From the NCBI GenBank assembly GCA_937905825.1, contig CALCXM010000186.1:19169-83168 (forward strand): a DNA stretch of 64,000 nt, given 5' to 3'. Positions 17,382-25,706 of the stretch are shown here, piece after piece. This DNA is from an uncultured bacterium. Lineage in GTDB: Bacteria > Planctomycetota > UBA1135 > GCA-002686595. Under the pieces are notes generated by a model. It did no database searches. It saw only the letters and a list, made by a program, of their open reading frames with translations, and was not told where the DNA came from. The translations under genes were made by a program, and so were the position numbers. Numbering within the stretch: position 1 is the stretch's first letter; each line of letters opens with the position of its first letter.

Positions 17382-17894
17382 TCAGCTGTCGGCTTGCGCC
17401 AAACGCTCTAGTTCCGGCAGCAGACTCTGCGCTTGAGCGCCGGGATCACTGGTGTCGATCGCCATCTCGATCAATCCCGTGGGACCTACCACGAAAGTGT
17501 AGCGCGCGGAGAAGAGCGCCTTCTTGTCGGCGCAGGTGCCGAAGGCGAGTCCCATCTCCCGTTCTGTATCGCAGAGCAAAGAGAAGGGGTACTCGCTCTT
17601 CACGGCGAAGTCCTTGTTGTCTTCCACGCTGTCGAAGGACACGCCGAAGACGCGCACCTTCAGGTCGTTGTATTGTTGGATTCGATCACGGAACCCATTG
17701 CCTTGGGCGCGTCAGCCACCAGTGTCGGCCTTCGGGTAGAACCAAAGCACGAAGCGCGTGCCGAGCAACTCATCCGAGCGGATGAGCGTCAGCTCGTGGT
17801 CCAAGCAATGGAAAGTGGGAGCGCTGTCACCCGGGGAGAACTTGAGGGAGGTCCCGCCCCCCGGCAGGAAACGTGCGATGAGTTTTCGGAACAT
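17382..17894 (-). CDS. Bcp-type peroxiredoxin, predicted selenoprotein (in-frame TGA at the catalytic position)
   Basis: 170 codons on the minus strand with TGA at 17714-17712 (codon 61). Without readthrough this appears as two separate frames, 17712-17894 and 17382-17657, but both are in one frame and together make a full-length thioredoxin-dependent peroxiredoxin. Around the TGA the product reads FYPKADTGG-U-RAQGNGFRD, aligning U61 with the peroxidatic Cys of FYPKADTPGCTxExxxFRD. The catalytic P54-x3-T58-x2-U61 pattern and Arg131 (ARYTFVV) are present, then 'VFGVSFDSVEDNKDF'. The C+5 resolving Cys of E. coli Bcp is Asn66, while Cys108 and Cys121 remain. It would reduce H2O2 and organic peroxides. 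The start MFRKLIARF is the best homologous choice but its ribosome site is weak. No Sec machinery is visible in the window. Confidence 0.82.
17677..17697 (-). promoter_or_regulatory. Candidate bacterial SECIS element
   Basis: In the mRNA, directly inside the coding sequence after the UGA, UGGGUUC pairs with GAAUCCA (7 bp including one G-U) around a CGUGAUC apical loop. The loop begins 22 nt after the UGA and has G and U at positions 2 and 3. This fits the general bacterial SECIS pattern of a short stem-loop a few tens of nucleotides after UGA with a G among the first two loop bases. An alternative, competing hairpin lies closer to the UGA. Confidence 0.6.
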
Positions 17895-18243
17895 GCAGAG
17901 AGCGTGCACCTTCTGCTGGCAACCTACAAGCTGCAGCTGATTTCCCTCCCGGCGGGGGGCTGACCCGGGCGGGCAAGCGTCGCGCACAACTGGCGCAGGC
18001 AGAGTGGCGAACGATCCGACGTGGATCCGACGGCCCGATCCGTTCCAACAAACGGCTCTTCGCTTAGAACGAGAGTTTTGTCCAGAAACGGCACCCTGGC
18101 TCCAACCGCGCACTCCGCTGCCCAGGCACTTAAGTTGGTCGCGCTGCGGGGGGACTCCGTGAGCCGGATCAGGTATCTTGCGTGCCCCCCCCGGCGGAGC
18201 CAGGCTCGCCGATTCCAAGACTCAACCGCAAGCGAGTTTGTCC
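17895..18243. other. Divergent intergenic region between peroxiredoxin and SNF2 helicase genes
   Basis: About 350 bp with no credible gene. The frames entering it from both sides are N-terminal over-extensions. Promoters for both divergent genes should lie here; none is obvious. Confidence 0.5.
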
Positions 18244-20808
18244 ATGTGGACCGTGCCGTTCCTTCCAGCCATCGTCACCTACGTGGCCGCCGGGGTTTCC
18301 TCCGTGGCGGCGGGATTGGGCATCTCTTGGCGCAGGAGTTCCACGGGCAGGGCGCGCGCCCGAGCCAAGAAAAACACAGCCCCAGTGATTCGCGAGGCGG
18401 CGCGCTTTGACCGCTCCTTAGATCGCTGGCGCAAGCCCGTGGAGCAAGCGACGGAAGGCTATGCACGCCTCGCGAAGGAACAGCTCTTGCAGGGCAAGGG
18501 TTTGGATCACCTGCGTGAGATGGGCGCGACGAATGTTCGCTTGGGACCTCTCGAAGAGGCTGGGCTGAACTCCCTGGATAGCTTGAAGGGGCTTTCCGTT
18601 CGCGAGTTGGCCGCCTTGCCTGGCATTGGGGAAGTGAGCGCGAAGAAGGTCCTGCAAGCCTTGGCGGCCACGAAAAAAGACGCCCTGCGCGCGGGCTTGC
18701 CCTTGCCGCCTGCAGACCTCGCAAGCGACGAGTCCCAACGATTGGCCCAGGCGACTTTGGATCTTTTGGAGGCCAAGGAAGCAGCGGGCAAGGACGCGGC
18801 GCGCTTGCGTCAGATGGGCGCGGAGTTCAGCGCGGAACGTCGTGCAGTGCTTGAGGCGACCTCCTTTGGCCGCTGGTTGCTGTCGCCTTTTCAGCGCGAG
18901 CGCAACACCCAGGCACGCGCTCGGGCCAACGCCCTCGGAGATGAAGCGCAGAAGCTGCAGCAGGGCGGACTGCTCGAACGGGCCAAGGCCGGTCGCAAGC
19001 AGCTGGGTTCCTGGAAGCGCACCAAACGCAGCAAAGAAGCAGTGCAGCAGACCTTTCGCGAGCGCTACGCGGAATGCTGCGCAGCTCTCGACGAGATCTT
19101 TGTGCACCGCGGCCTGCGCCCCGCCAAGGCCAAGCGCGACGGTCGTGGGGGCCTGACAGAAGAGGTCGCCAAGCGCGTGGAGGCCTTCCGTTTGCGCAGC
19201 GCCGGCTTGCGCGCGACCTTGCGCCCCTATCAAGAGTTTGGCGCCAAGTATCTTCTGGCCCAGGAACGCACGATCCTCGGGGACGAGATGGGTTTGGGCA
19301 AGACCATGCAAACTCTGGCGTGCATGGTTCATTGCAGCGAGACCGACAAGCACGCGCGCTTCTTCGTCGTGGCTCCCGCTGGACTCTTGATCAACTGGGA
19401 GCGGGAAGTGAGCAAGTTCACGGACCTCACTCCGCGACTCTTGTACGGGGACGAACTCGAAGCGAACCTCGCCAGCTGGATGCTCGAAGGCGGCGTGGCG
19501 ATTACGTCCTACGCAACCTTGCGCAACGCCGACATTGGCGCTTTGCTCGCGGATCAAGATCAGGGCGTGCGGCTGTGCGCGGTGGACGAGGCGCACTTCA
19601 TCAAGAACCCCGAGGCGGGCCGCACGCAAGCGGTGCGCCGCTTGCTCGAGCGCTCTGAGTCTTGCGTTCTGCTTTCGGGCACGCCCATGGAAAACAAGCC
19701 CGAGGAATTCCTCGAGCTGATCGACGGCATTCGACCCCAGGACGCCGCAGACCTGCGATCCGCGAACTTGGAGCTGGGGCTCGGCAGCGCGGACGTGGCT
19801 CAATTCCACGAGGCGGTTTCCAAGATCTACCTGCGGCGCAACCAAGAGGATGTGCTGAAGGAGTTGCCCGAACGACTGGACGTGGAGGAGTGGGTGAGTC
19901 CCTCGGCTCTCGACCTTGCGGCCTACCACGACATGGTGCGCGCCAAGAACTTCATGGGCATGCGGCGTGCCGCGACCTTGGGTCAGCCCGATTGCCCTTC
20001 CGCCAAGTTGGAGCGGCTTGCGGAGCTTTTGCAGGAGCACGAGGAGTCCGGCCGCAAGGTGCTGATCTTCTCGTTCTTCCTCGACGTGTTGGCCGCCCTT
20101 GCGCAGCGCTTCGAAACCGTGGGCACGATCTCCGGCAAGTTAGGTCCCCAAGCCAAGCAGGATCTCTGCGACGAGTTTCAAGCGCGGCCGGGCCACGGGA
20201 TCCTCCTGCTGCAAATCCAAGCCGGCGGTCAGGGATTGAATTTGCAAGGGGCCTCGGCGGTCGTCTTGATGGAGCCTCAACTCAAGCCCACCATTGAAGA
20301 CCAGGCCATCGCCCGCGCCCATCGCATGGGACAGACCCGTCGTGTTTTGGTGCACCGCCTACTGGCGCGCGGGACTTGCGACGAAGCCATGCTGGAAATT
20401 CTGGCCAAGAAGAAGGAGCTGTTCGACGCCTACGCGCGCCAGAGCTTGGTCAAGGAGGCGAGCCCCGAAGCCACGGAAACCCAGGTCGGCAAGGCGGTGC
20501 TCGAAGCGGAACTCACGCGCTTGCGTGAAGCGGGAGTGTTGCGCCAAGGGGAGGCCGCGCAGGCGTCAGTCCCGGTGGAGCCCCCCGTGGATTCGGTGCA
20601 GCCTCAGAAGCCAGCACTGACTGGGTTGAGCGAGCCGGGAGAGGCGAGCGCAGCCGCTCCGCCGCTCGCCGCGACAGATGCACCCGACGCGACGGACGCG
20701 ACTGAAACAAGCGACGCAAGCGACGCGACCGAACCAACGAAGTCGGCGGAACCCAATCCGCCTGACGAGGCGACGGACCCGACGAAGCCGAGCGAGCGCA
20801 GCGACTGA
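18244..20808 (+). CDS. SNF2-family helicase with N-terminal membrane segment and HhH motif
   Basis: 854 residues from ATG 18244. Residues ~4-27 are hydrophobic (around 'FLPAIVTYVAAGVSSVAAGLG') and followed by arginines, like a membrane anchor. A helix-hairpin-helix 'LAALPGIGEVSAKKVLQAL' lies at ~120-140. The SNF2 ATPase core follows: Walker A DEMGLGKT (~346), DEAH box (~447), 'LSGTPMENKPEEF', and motif VI 'DQAIARAHRMGQTRRV'. The end is a disordered Asp/Thr/Pro-rich tail. SNF2 enzymes move protein-DNA complexes using ATP. The anchor, if real, is unusual for this family; a later start would remove it. Confidence 0.88.
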   Translation: MWTVPFLPAIVTYVAAGVSSVAAGLGISWRRSSTGRARARAKKNTAPVIREAARFDRSLDRWRKPVEQATEGYARLAKEQLLQGKGLDHLREMGATNVRLGPLEEAGLNSLDSLKGLSVRELAALPGIGEVSAKKVLQALAATKKDALRAGLPLPPADLASDESQRLAQATLDLLEAKEAAGKDAARLRQMGAEFSAERRAVLEATSFGRWLLSPFQRERNTQARARANALGDEAQKLQQGGLLERAKAGRKQLGSWKRTKRSKEAVQQTFRERYAECCAALDEIFVHRGLRPAKAKRDGRGGLTEEVAKRVEAFRLRSAGLRATLRPYQEFGAKYLLAQERTILGDEMGLGKTMQTLACMVHCSETDKHARFFVVAPAGLLINWEREVSKFTDLTPRLLYGDELEANLASWMLEGGVAITSYATLRNADIGALLADQDQGVRLCAVDEAHFIKNPEAGRTQAVRRLLERSESCVLLSGTPMENKPEEFLELIDGIRPQDAADLRSANLELGLGSADVAQFHEAVSKIYLRRNQEDVLKELPERLDVEEWVSPSALDLAAYHDMVRAKNFMGMRRAATLGQPDCPSAKLERLAELLQEHEESGRKVLIFSFFLDVLAALAQRFETVGTISGKLGPQAKQDLCDEFQARPGHGILLLQIQAGGQGLNLQGASAVVLMEPQLKPTIEDQAIARAHRMGQTRRVLVHRLLARGTCDEAMLEILAKKKELFDAYARQSLVKEASPEATETQVGKAVLEAELTRLREAGVLRQGEAAQASVPVEPPVDSVQPQKPALTGLSEPGEASAAAPPLAATDAPDATDATETSDASDATEPTKSAEPNPPDEATDPTKPSERSD

Positions 20809-21015
20809 GCCAGAGTCCCCAGGGATCCGCGCGTACGGGGCAATGCGGCCGCGGCGCGAATCAGAGCAGCGCGACGGAGACCAACGTAGCGTCCAACGGG
20901 CATCCCATCTTGCGCAGCCTGCAAGGCCGCGCAAACGCTACTCCGCTGGCCGAGGCCTTGCACATGACTGCGCGAAGCGCCGCGCACTGCAAGTCAACCA
21001 GCCCAGGCGTTCCTG

Positions 21016-22026
21016 CTATCGATCGTTGCGGTACAGCTTGTGACAGCTCTTGCAACTGGCTTGCAAGGACTCGAAGGCTTTCAAGGCCGTGGGCTGATCT
21101 CCAGCGGTCAGTGCCTGCACCAACAGCTCGTTCTCCTCCACCGACTTGTCCATCAGACGACGGAACTCGGCGGGGCGCTCGGCGACCTCCTGCAGCTTGT
21201 TCGCTTGACGGAAAATGCTGAGCAGGCTGGTCGCTTCATTCAAGGCGTCCAAGTCGGGGTGTTGCGGATCGACAATCCAGTCGTTGTCCGCCATCAACTC
21301 GATGTTGTCGTGCAAGCGCGGGATCTCGACCATCGCTTGGCGGAAGCCCTCCATGGGGCGCGCCTCAGGGAAGTCCCAGTCAAACGCTGCGGACTCCGCC
21401 GCGGAGGGGAAGGGCATGGAAGCGATCGCGCTGTAGAGCCCCTTGTACGATTTAGAAGTGCCTGACCACTGGCGCATCTCCGCCAGCGCGCGTTCCCGGT
21501 CCACTCCGTCCAAGACGACACGACCGACGGCCGCCGCTGCGGGGCCCCGGTGTTTGCCGTGGAAGCAGTGCACGAAGAAGGGGCCTTCCAATTCCCGGTA
21601 GGTCTTGGCCAGGCGGCTGACCTCTTCCTGCTCGAGTCCGTTGTAGCGAATGGGCGCGTGCACGTAGCGCATCCCGTGCTTCGCGGCCAACTCGGCGTTC
21701 GGGGTTTTGCCATCGACCGAGATGATCGTTTTGACCCCCATGGTCTCCAACTCGGCGAAGGCGTCCTCTCCGAGGGGCTCACTTCCCGAGATGATGTTGG
21801 CGCTCAGGGTGTAAACATTGTGCAGGTCCGGGAAGTCCTTGGGAGGCACGGCCGGCAGTTGGATTTCTGCGGCGAGCTCGTAGGCGTCTTCGACCTGAAG
21901 TTCGTCGAGGGTATAGACCTTGCCGCCCAATTGCCCCGTTGCGTCCGTCTCCTGAGGAGCCTGGGAGCTGTTGCACGCGCTGGCGCAAATCGAGAGCAGG
22001 AGCACTTGGAGAAGGCGTTGATTCAT
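21016..22026 (-). CDS. Lipoprotein: dual-specificity phosphatase-like domain fused to class II cytochrome c-like domain
   Basis: 336 residues from the ATG at 22026. The N-terminus is a signal peptide ending ICASAC, so Cys18 is a plausible though non-ideal lipobox cysteine. Residues ~65-200 resemble the cysteine phosphatase fold, with HCFHGKHR (HCx5R) at 153-160 as catalytic P-loop. Residues ~230-336 are helical and end in CKSCH (325-329) followed by KLYR, the haem-binding site of cytochrome c'-like proteins. The two domains would sit together outside the cytoplasmic membrane. The phosphatase substrate and redox partner are unknown. Confidence 0.75.
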   Translation of the reverse strand: MNQRLLQVLLLSICASACNSSQAPQETDATGQLGGKVYTLDELQVEDAYELAAEIQLPAVPPKDFPDLHNVYTLSANIISGSEPLGEDAFAELETMGVKTIISVDGKTPNAELAAKHGMRYVHAPIRYNGLEQEEVSRLAKTYRELEGPFFVHCFHGKHRGPAAAAVGRVVLDGVDRERALAEMRQWSGTSKSYKGLYSAIASMPFPSAAESAAFDWDFPEARPMEGFRQAMVEIPRLHDNIELMADNDWIVDPQHPDLDALNEATSLLSIFRQANKLQEVAERPAEFRRLMDKSVEENELLVQALTAGDQPTALKAFESLQASCKSCHKLYRNDR

Positions 22027-22349
22027 AGCAGCTTGGAAGTCTGGGCTCCGAATTCTGGGGGCGGGGGAGTCGGGGCGCAAGCGCCCGATGCCGTCGACGG
22101 GGAACAAATTGCAAGATCCGTGCCAGGGGGCTCGCGGCGGGGCGAGGGTGCCTGAGGGATCCGATCTCTGGAGTCGGGTCTACGTCCTCGTAACATCATG
22201 TACCCCAGGGGAAACGTGAGTCACCCCCAGGGCCTCGGAAAGAGGAATGGGGGCGACCTGGGCCTCAGCTCGCTATCCTGAGAGCCCGCGCTCATGGCCC
22301 CTTCTGCGCGGGACCCATTCTCGAATCTAGTTACCCCAGGAGGTCTCCT
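22027..22349. other. Divergent promoter region
   Basis: 323 bp between the phosphatase-cytochrome gene and the Asp-box protein gene. Only a strong ribosome site (AGGAGG, 22338-22343) for the downstream TTG start is recognisable. Confidence 0.5.
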
Positions 22350-23549
22350 TTGGCTGCATCGAAACCATCTGTCCACGCTTCCCCCAAGCCGAAGCTTAAG
22401 AAGCCCCTGCGCGGGCCCGTCGAACTCTACATCGCCACTCGCAAAGGGGCCTTCGTCCTGCGCAGCGATAGCGAACGCAAGGCATGGAATCTGAAGGGTC
22501 CGTGGAAGCTAGGCCAAATCATTCAGCACATGGTGCTCGACCCGCGCGACAAGAAGACGCTCTTGATGGCGGCGCGTCCCGGGCACCTGGGGCCCTCGCT
22601 CTTCCGTTCGACGGACAAGGGCAAGACCTGGCACGAGGCCAAACGTCCCCCAGCCTTTCCGAAAGCGAAGGCGGGCGAGAACGGCCGCGTCGTGCAACAC
22701 ACCTTCTGGTTGCAGCCAGGTCACAAGTCAGAACCCGGCGTGTGGTACGCGGGCACCAGCCCGCCCGCGCTCTTCAAAAGCAACGACGGAGGCGACACCT
22801 GGAAGGGCGTCAAGGGCTTCAACGAACATCCCGAGTACGACAAGTGGTGTCCCTCGGGCCCCAACACGCCCCCCGACGGATCGACTCTGCACTCCATCCA
22901 AATCGATCCGGCGGACCCCAAGCACTTGATCTTCGGGATCTCCGCCACGGGCATCCTCGAGAGCACCAACGGGGGCCGCACCTGGGCGCACTTGAACAAC
23001 GGCTGCGAGATGGATTTCTATCCGGGGGTGCCGCCAGAGTACGGTCATGATCCGCACTGCTTCGCCATGCATCCCATGGACTCCACTCGTTTGTGGCAGC
23101 AGAACCACTGTGGCATTTACCGCATGGATCGCTCCCCTGCGCAAGTCGACACCTGGCAGCGCGTTGGACGCAACATGCCCAAGGCGGTGGGGGACATCGG
23201 CTTCCCGATCGTCTTGCATCCACGGGATCCCGATACGGTCTGGGTCTTTCCGATGGACGGCACGGACGTCTGGCCAAGGGTCAGTCCCGGTGGCAAGCCC
23301 GCGGCCTTCATGACGAGCAACGGCGGCAAAACTTGGAAGCGCCAAGACAAGGGATTCCCCGCGGCCCAAGGCTGGTTCACGGTCAAGCGCCAGTGCATGG
23401 CCCAGGACAGTCGCGAAGAGATCGGGCTCTACCTCGGCACCACCAGTGGCGAAGTTTGGGCCAGTCGCAACGGCGGCAATAGCTGGAAATGCATCGCTCG
23501 GCACTTGCCCCACATCTACTCCGTCGAGGTCGGAGGGGTGCATCAGTGA
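22350..23549 (+). CDS. Asp-box (BNR/VPS10-like) beta-propeller protein
   Basis: 399 residues from TTG 22350, six bases after AGGAGG. Five Asp-box motifs of the S-x-D/N-x-G-x-T/S-W type are visible (STDKGKTW, SNDGGDTW, STNGGRTW, SNGGKTW, RNGGNSW), as in sialidase and sortilin-type propellers. No signal peptide is apparent, so it should be cytoplasmic, unlike true sialidases, and the catalytic arginine triad of sialidases is not evident. The next gene starts inside its stop codon and encodes a GG-ending ubiquitin-like protein, implying a joint role. Function unknown. Confidence 0.8.
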   Translation: MAASKPSVHASPKPKLKKPLRGPVELYIATRKGAFVLRSDSERKAWNLKGPWKLGQIIQHMVLDPRDKKTLLMAARPGHLGPSLFRSTDKGKTWHEAKRPPAFPKAKAGENGRVVQHTFWLQPGHKSEPGVWYAGTSPPALFKSNDGGDTWKGVKGFNEHPEYDKWCPSGPNTPPDGSTLHSIQIDPADPKHLIFGISATGILESTNGGRTWAHLNNGCEMDFYPGVPPEYGHDPHCFAMHPMDSTRLWQQNHCGIYRMDRSPAQVDTWQRVGRNMPKAVGDIGFPIVLHPRDPDTVWVFPMDGTDVWPRVSPGGKPAAFMTSNGGKTWKRQDKGFPAAQGWFTVKRQCMAQDSREEIGLYLGTTSGEVWASRNGGNSWKCIARHLPHIYSVEVGGVHQ

Positions 23550-23806
23550 TCGTCCACATCCCGAGTCCGCTGCTGTCCTACACCGGTCACAAGACCCCGG
23601 TGACCGTGCGCGGCAAGACCTTGCTCGCGGCCCTCAAGTCCTTGGATTCAGAGTACGCCGGGTTCCTGTTCCGCGTGCTCGATGAGCAGGGCGGCATCCG
23701 CGAGCACGTGCGATTCTTCGTGGGCACCACGCCCACGGTGGACTTGCAAAGCTCCTTGGAGGGGGCCGCTGAGATTCACATCATCTGCGCCCTTTCCGGG
23801 GGCTAG
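23546..23806 (+). CDS. MoaD/ThiS-like beta-grasp protein ending in Gly-Gly
   Basis: 86 residues from GTG 23546, overlapping the upstream stop (GTGA). It ends CALSGG, the free diglycine used by MoaD, ThiS and other sulfur carriers or by ubiquitin-like modifiers. The body fits a beta-grasp fold ('TVRGKTLLAALKSLD', 'FFVG..PTVDL..SLEGAAEIHII'). Activation would need an E1-like MoeB/ThiF enzyme encoded elsewhere. It is distinct from the MoaD half of the fusion at 9142, so a role other than molybdenum cofactor synthesis is likely. Confidence 0.8.
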   Translation: MIVHIPSPLLSYTGHKTPVTVRGKTLLAALKSLDSEYAGFLFRVLDEQGGIREHVRFFVGTTPTVDLQSSLEGAAEIHIICALSGG

Positions 23807-23886
23807 CCCCCCGGGGAACCCGGCCGGACGGCTTGAACTTCTTGGCAGTGGGTGACGGGCTGGTTCGAGTTGCTATGATTCCGCCC

Positions 23887-24726
23887 ATGACTCAAGCACC
23901 ACCCACTGCCGAACAAATCGAAGCGGACCTGCAGTTCGCCATCGCCGTCTCCCAAGCCGCTGGCGAGCGCGCCGTCTCCCTGCGCAAGATGGAACGCTGG
24001 GAGGGCAAGATGCTGGCGGACGTGGGGGACCAGGCCTGCGACGGCTACGTGCAAGGGGTGCTCTTCGGCCGCTACCCCATGGACGGGGTGTTGTCGGAGG
24101 AGACCGCGGATTCCCCAGAGCGTTTGGGCCAGCACCGGGCTTGGATCATCGACCCCTTGGATGGCACCAAGGAGTACTCCAGCCTGAGGGAGGATTGGGC
24201 CGTGCACGTGGCCTTGACCTTTGGCAACGAATGCGGCTTGGCGGCTGTGGATCTTCCCGCCCAGGACAAGACGCTCTACGCGGTCAACTTGGCGGGCCAG
24301 GAGCGCGTGGGTTTGATCGGAGAAGGCGAGATCGTGCGTGGCGATAGCCCCGGGCCCGAGATCCCGCGCATCGCCTGTTCGCGCAGTCACACGCCCCCGT
24401 GGATGGAAAAATTTCACGCAGCCATGGGCGGCGGCGAGTTGGTGCGCGCCGGTTCCGTGGGCAACAAGGTCAGCTTGCTCTTGCTCGGGGAAGCGGACCT
24501 CTACGTGCACAAGATCGGCCTTAAGGAATGGGACACTTGCGCGCCCGAGACCATCGCCCGGGCCGCCGGCTGGCACGTCTGCAAACTGCGCGGCGAGCCC
24601 CACAAGTACAACCAACCGAACCCGGTCAACCACGAACTCGTGGTCTGCCGCCCGGCGATCGCCGAGAAGGTCATCGAGATGCTCGCGAGCTGCGGCGCGT
24701 TGGAAGACAAGCGCTCGTTCAAGTAA
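23887..24726 (+). CDS. CysQ-like 3'(2'),5'-bisphosphate nucleotidase / inositol monophosphatase family
   Basis: 279 residues from ATG 23887 (ATG 23875 and ATG 23833 are upstream alternatives). It has the metal-binding motif 'IIDPLDGTKEYSS' and the second motif 'KEWDTCAPE', plus 'LSEE' before it, i.e. the two signatures of the lithium-sensitive phosphatase superfamily. CysQ-type members degrade PAP formed in sulfate assimilation; inositol or sugar phosphates are alternatives, and the sequence does not discriminate firmly. Confidence 0.88.
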   Translation: MTQAPPTAEQIEADLQFAIAVSQAAGERAVSLRKMERWEGKMLADVGDQACDGYVQGVLFGRYPMDGVLSEETADSPERLGQHRAWIIDPLDGTKEYSSLREDWAVHVALTFGNECGLAAVDLPAQDKTLYAVNLAGQERVGLIGEGEIVRGDSPGPEIPRIACSRSHTPPWMEKFHAAMGGGELVRAGSVGNKVSLLLLGEADLYVHKIGLKEWDTCAPETIARAAGWHVCKLRGEPHKYNQPNPVNHELVVCRPAIAEKVIEMLASCGALEDKRSFK

Positions 24727-24848
24727 GCAGCACGAGCTACCGGCGCTGGAAGGCGGTCACGGCACAGGCCGCCGCCCTCGAAAGGCGCCCTGTTGGCCTC
24801 CTCGGATTCAGCTCCACCCCGGGTGGTTCCGCTGACCATCGGAGGAGC

Positions 24849-24925
24849 TGGTGCGCCCGGCGGGATTCGAACCCACGACCGTCGGATTAGAAGTCCGGTG
24901 CTCTATCCAGCTGAGCTACGGGCGC
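24849..24925 (-). tRNA. tRNA-Arg, anticodon TCT
   Basis: Cloverleaf on the minus strand: acceptor GCGCCCG/CGGGCGC, D arm GCTC..GAGC, anticodon stem CGGA/TCCG with loop CTTCTAA (anticodon TCT), and T arm with GGTTCGAATCC. CCA is encoded (24851-24849). It reads AGA, a rare codon in this GC-rich genome. Confidence 0.95.
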
Positions 24926-25265
24926 GCCTGGGGGCAAAGGATAGCGGCACGCTTGCTGGAAGCTAGGGGCCTATTCTGAAAGTGCTTCCCGTTGGGGGCG
25001 ACCACTGGCCCTTGAGAGTTCGACGTTGCCGGTTCTTCCCATGGCAAAGTCGAGGCGCACCCGGGGGCAGCCCGGGACCTGGGCCCTGGGCGCGCAGTGC
25101 TTGAGGCGTGCGCGAGGAGTCGTGCAACAGCGTCCCACAAAACGGTTGATGCCACGGCCCGCGAGGGTCCGTGGCATCTTTCTTTGAGTCCGGCTCGCAG
25201 CCGGTGGAGATTCGCTTCTTTGCGCTGGGCTTTCACGGAGAGCTGGGCTTCCGCGCAAGCTGGGC
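24926..25265. other. Intergenic region downstream of the hypothetical gene
   Basis: 340 bp before tRNA-Arg in the minus direction. No gene, repeat or clear hairpin with T-run is visible. It must contain the tRNA promoter. Confidence 0.45.
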
Positions 25266-25595
25266 TCAGGCGAACGCCATGGTTGGAGCCACGGAGATCG
25301 GCGGGCGATCGAGCAGCCGCCAGCGAACGGAGGCAAGCGCTGCGTCGATGGTCATGCCGTGGTGGTACACGACGGGCAGTCCAAACTGCCGGGAAACGCG
25401 CGCACGGAAGCGATGGGGGTCTGCCGCGTCAGCGCTTTCGTCTTCGTAGACTTCGACGCTGATGGGGTAGAGCTGTTCATCGGTTCCCATGCGCAGGGCG
25501 ATCAAACCACTGGATTTGGATTCGATCGCGGTGCAGCCAAGGTTCGCGAGCGTGGTCGAGATGCGACGCTCGTGAAGTTGCGTTGAGTTCTTCAT
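25266..25595 (-). CDS. Small conserved-looking hypothetical protein
   Basis: 109 residues from the ATG at 25595 (a GTG at 25616 would add seven). Soluble, mixed alpha/beta, no signal or membrane segment. Features such as 'LGCTAIESKSSGLIALRMG' and 'VYEDESADAADPHRFRARVSRQFGLP' show balanced composition and no low complexity, which supports a real gene. I do not recognise a family. It stands alone between the RIC operon and tRNA-Arg on the same strand. Confidence 0.5.
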   Translation of the reverse strand: MKNSTQLHERRISTTLANLGCTAIESKSSGLIALRMGTDEQLYPISVEVYEDESADAADPHRFRARVSRQFGLPVVYHHGMTIDAALASVRWRLLDRPPISVAPTMAFA

Positions 25596-25706
25596 GGTTG
25601 AAAGGTAGTCGTGCACGATAGAGCGAACAGTCGGGTATTCACCTAAAATGCGATTGGGGGATATGGCCGAGATTAGGTCAACGCCCCATTCAATGCACGA
25701 GAACTT

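Noticed and set aside
17382..17894. Peroxiredoxin as a pseudogene or two separate small genes
   Set aside because: Both halves are in the same frame with no insertion or deletion, all conserved residues are kept, and the only break is TGA exactly at the catalytic position.
23800..23819. GGGGGC-TA-GCCCCC palindrome over the stop codon of the ubiquitin-like gene
   Set aside because: The two-base centre cannot form an RNA loop and the sequence is plain GC-rich; not called as a terminator.
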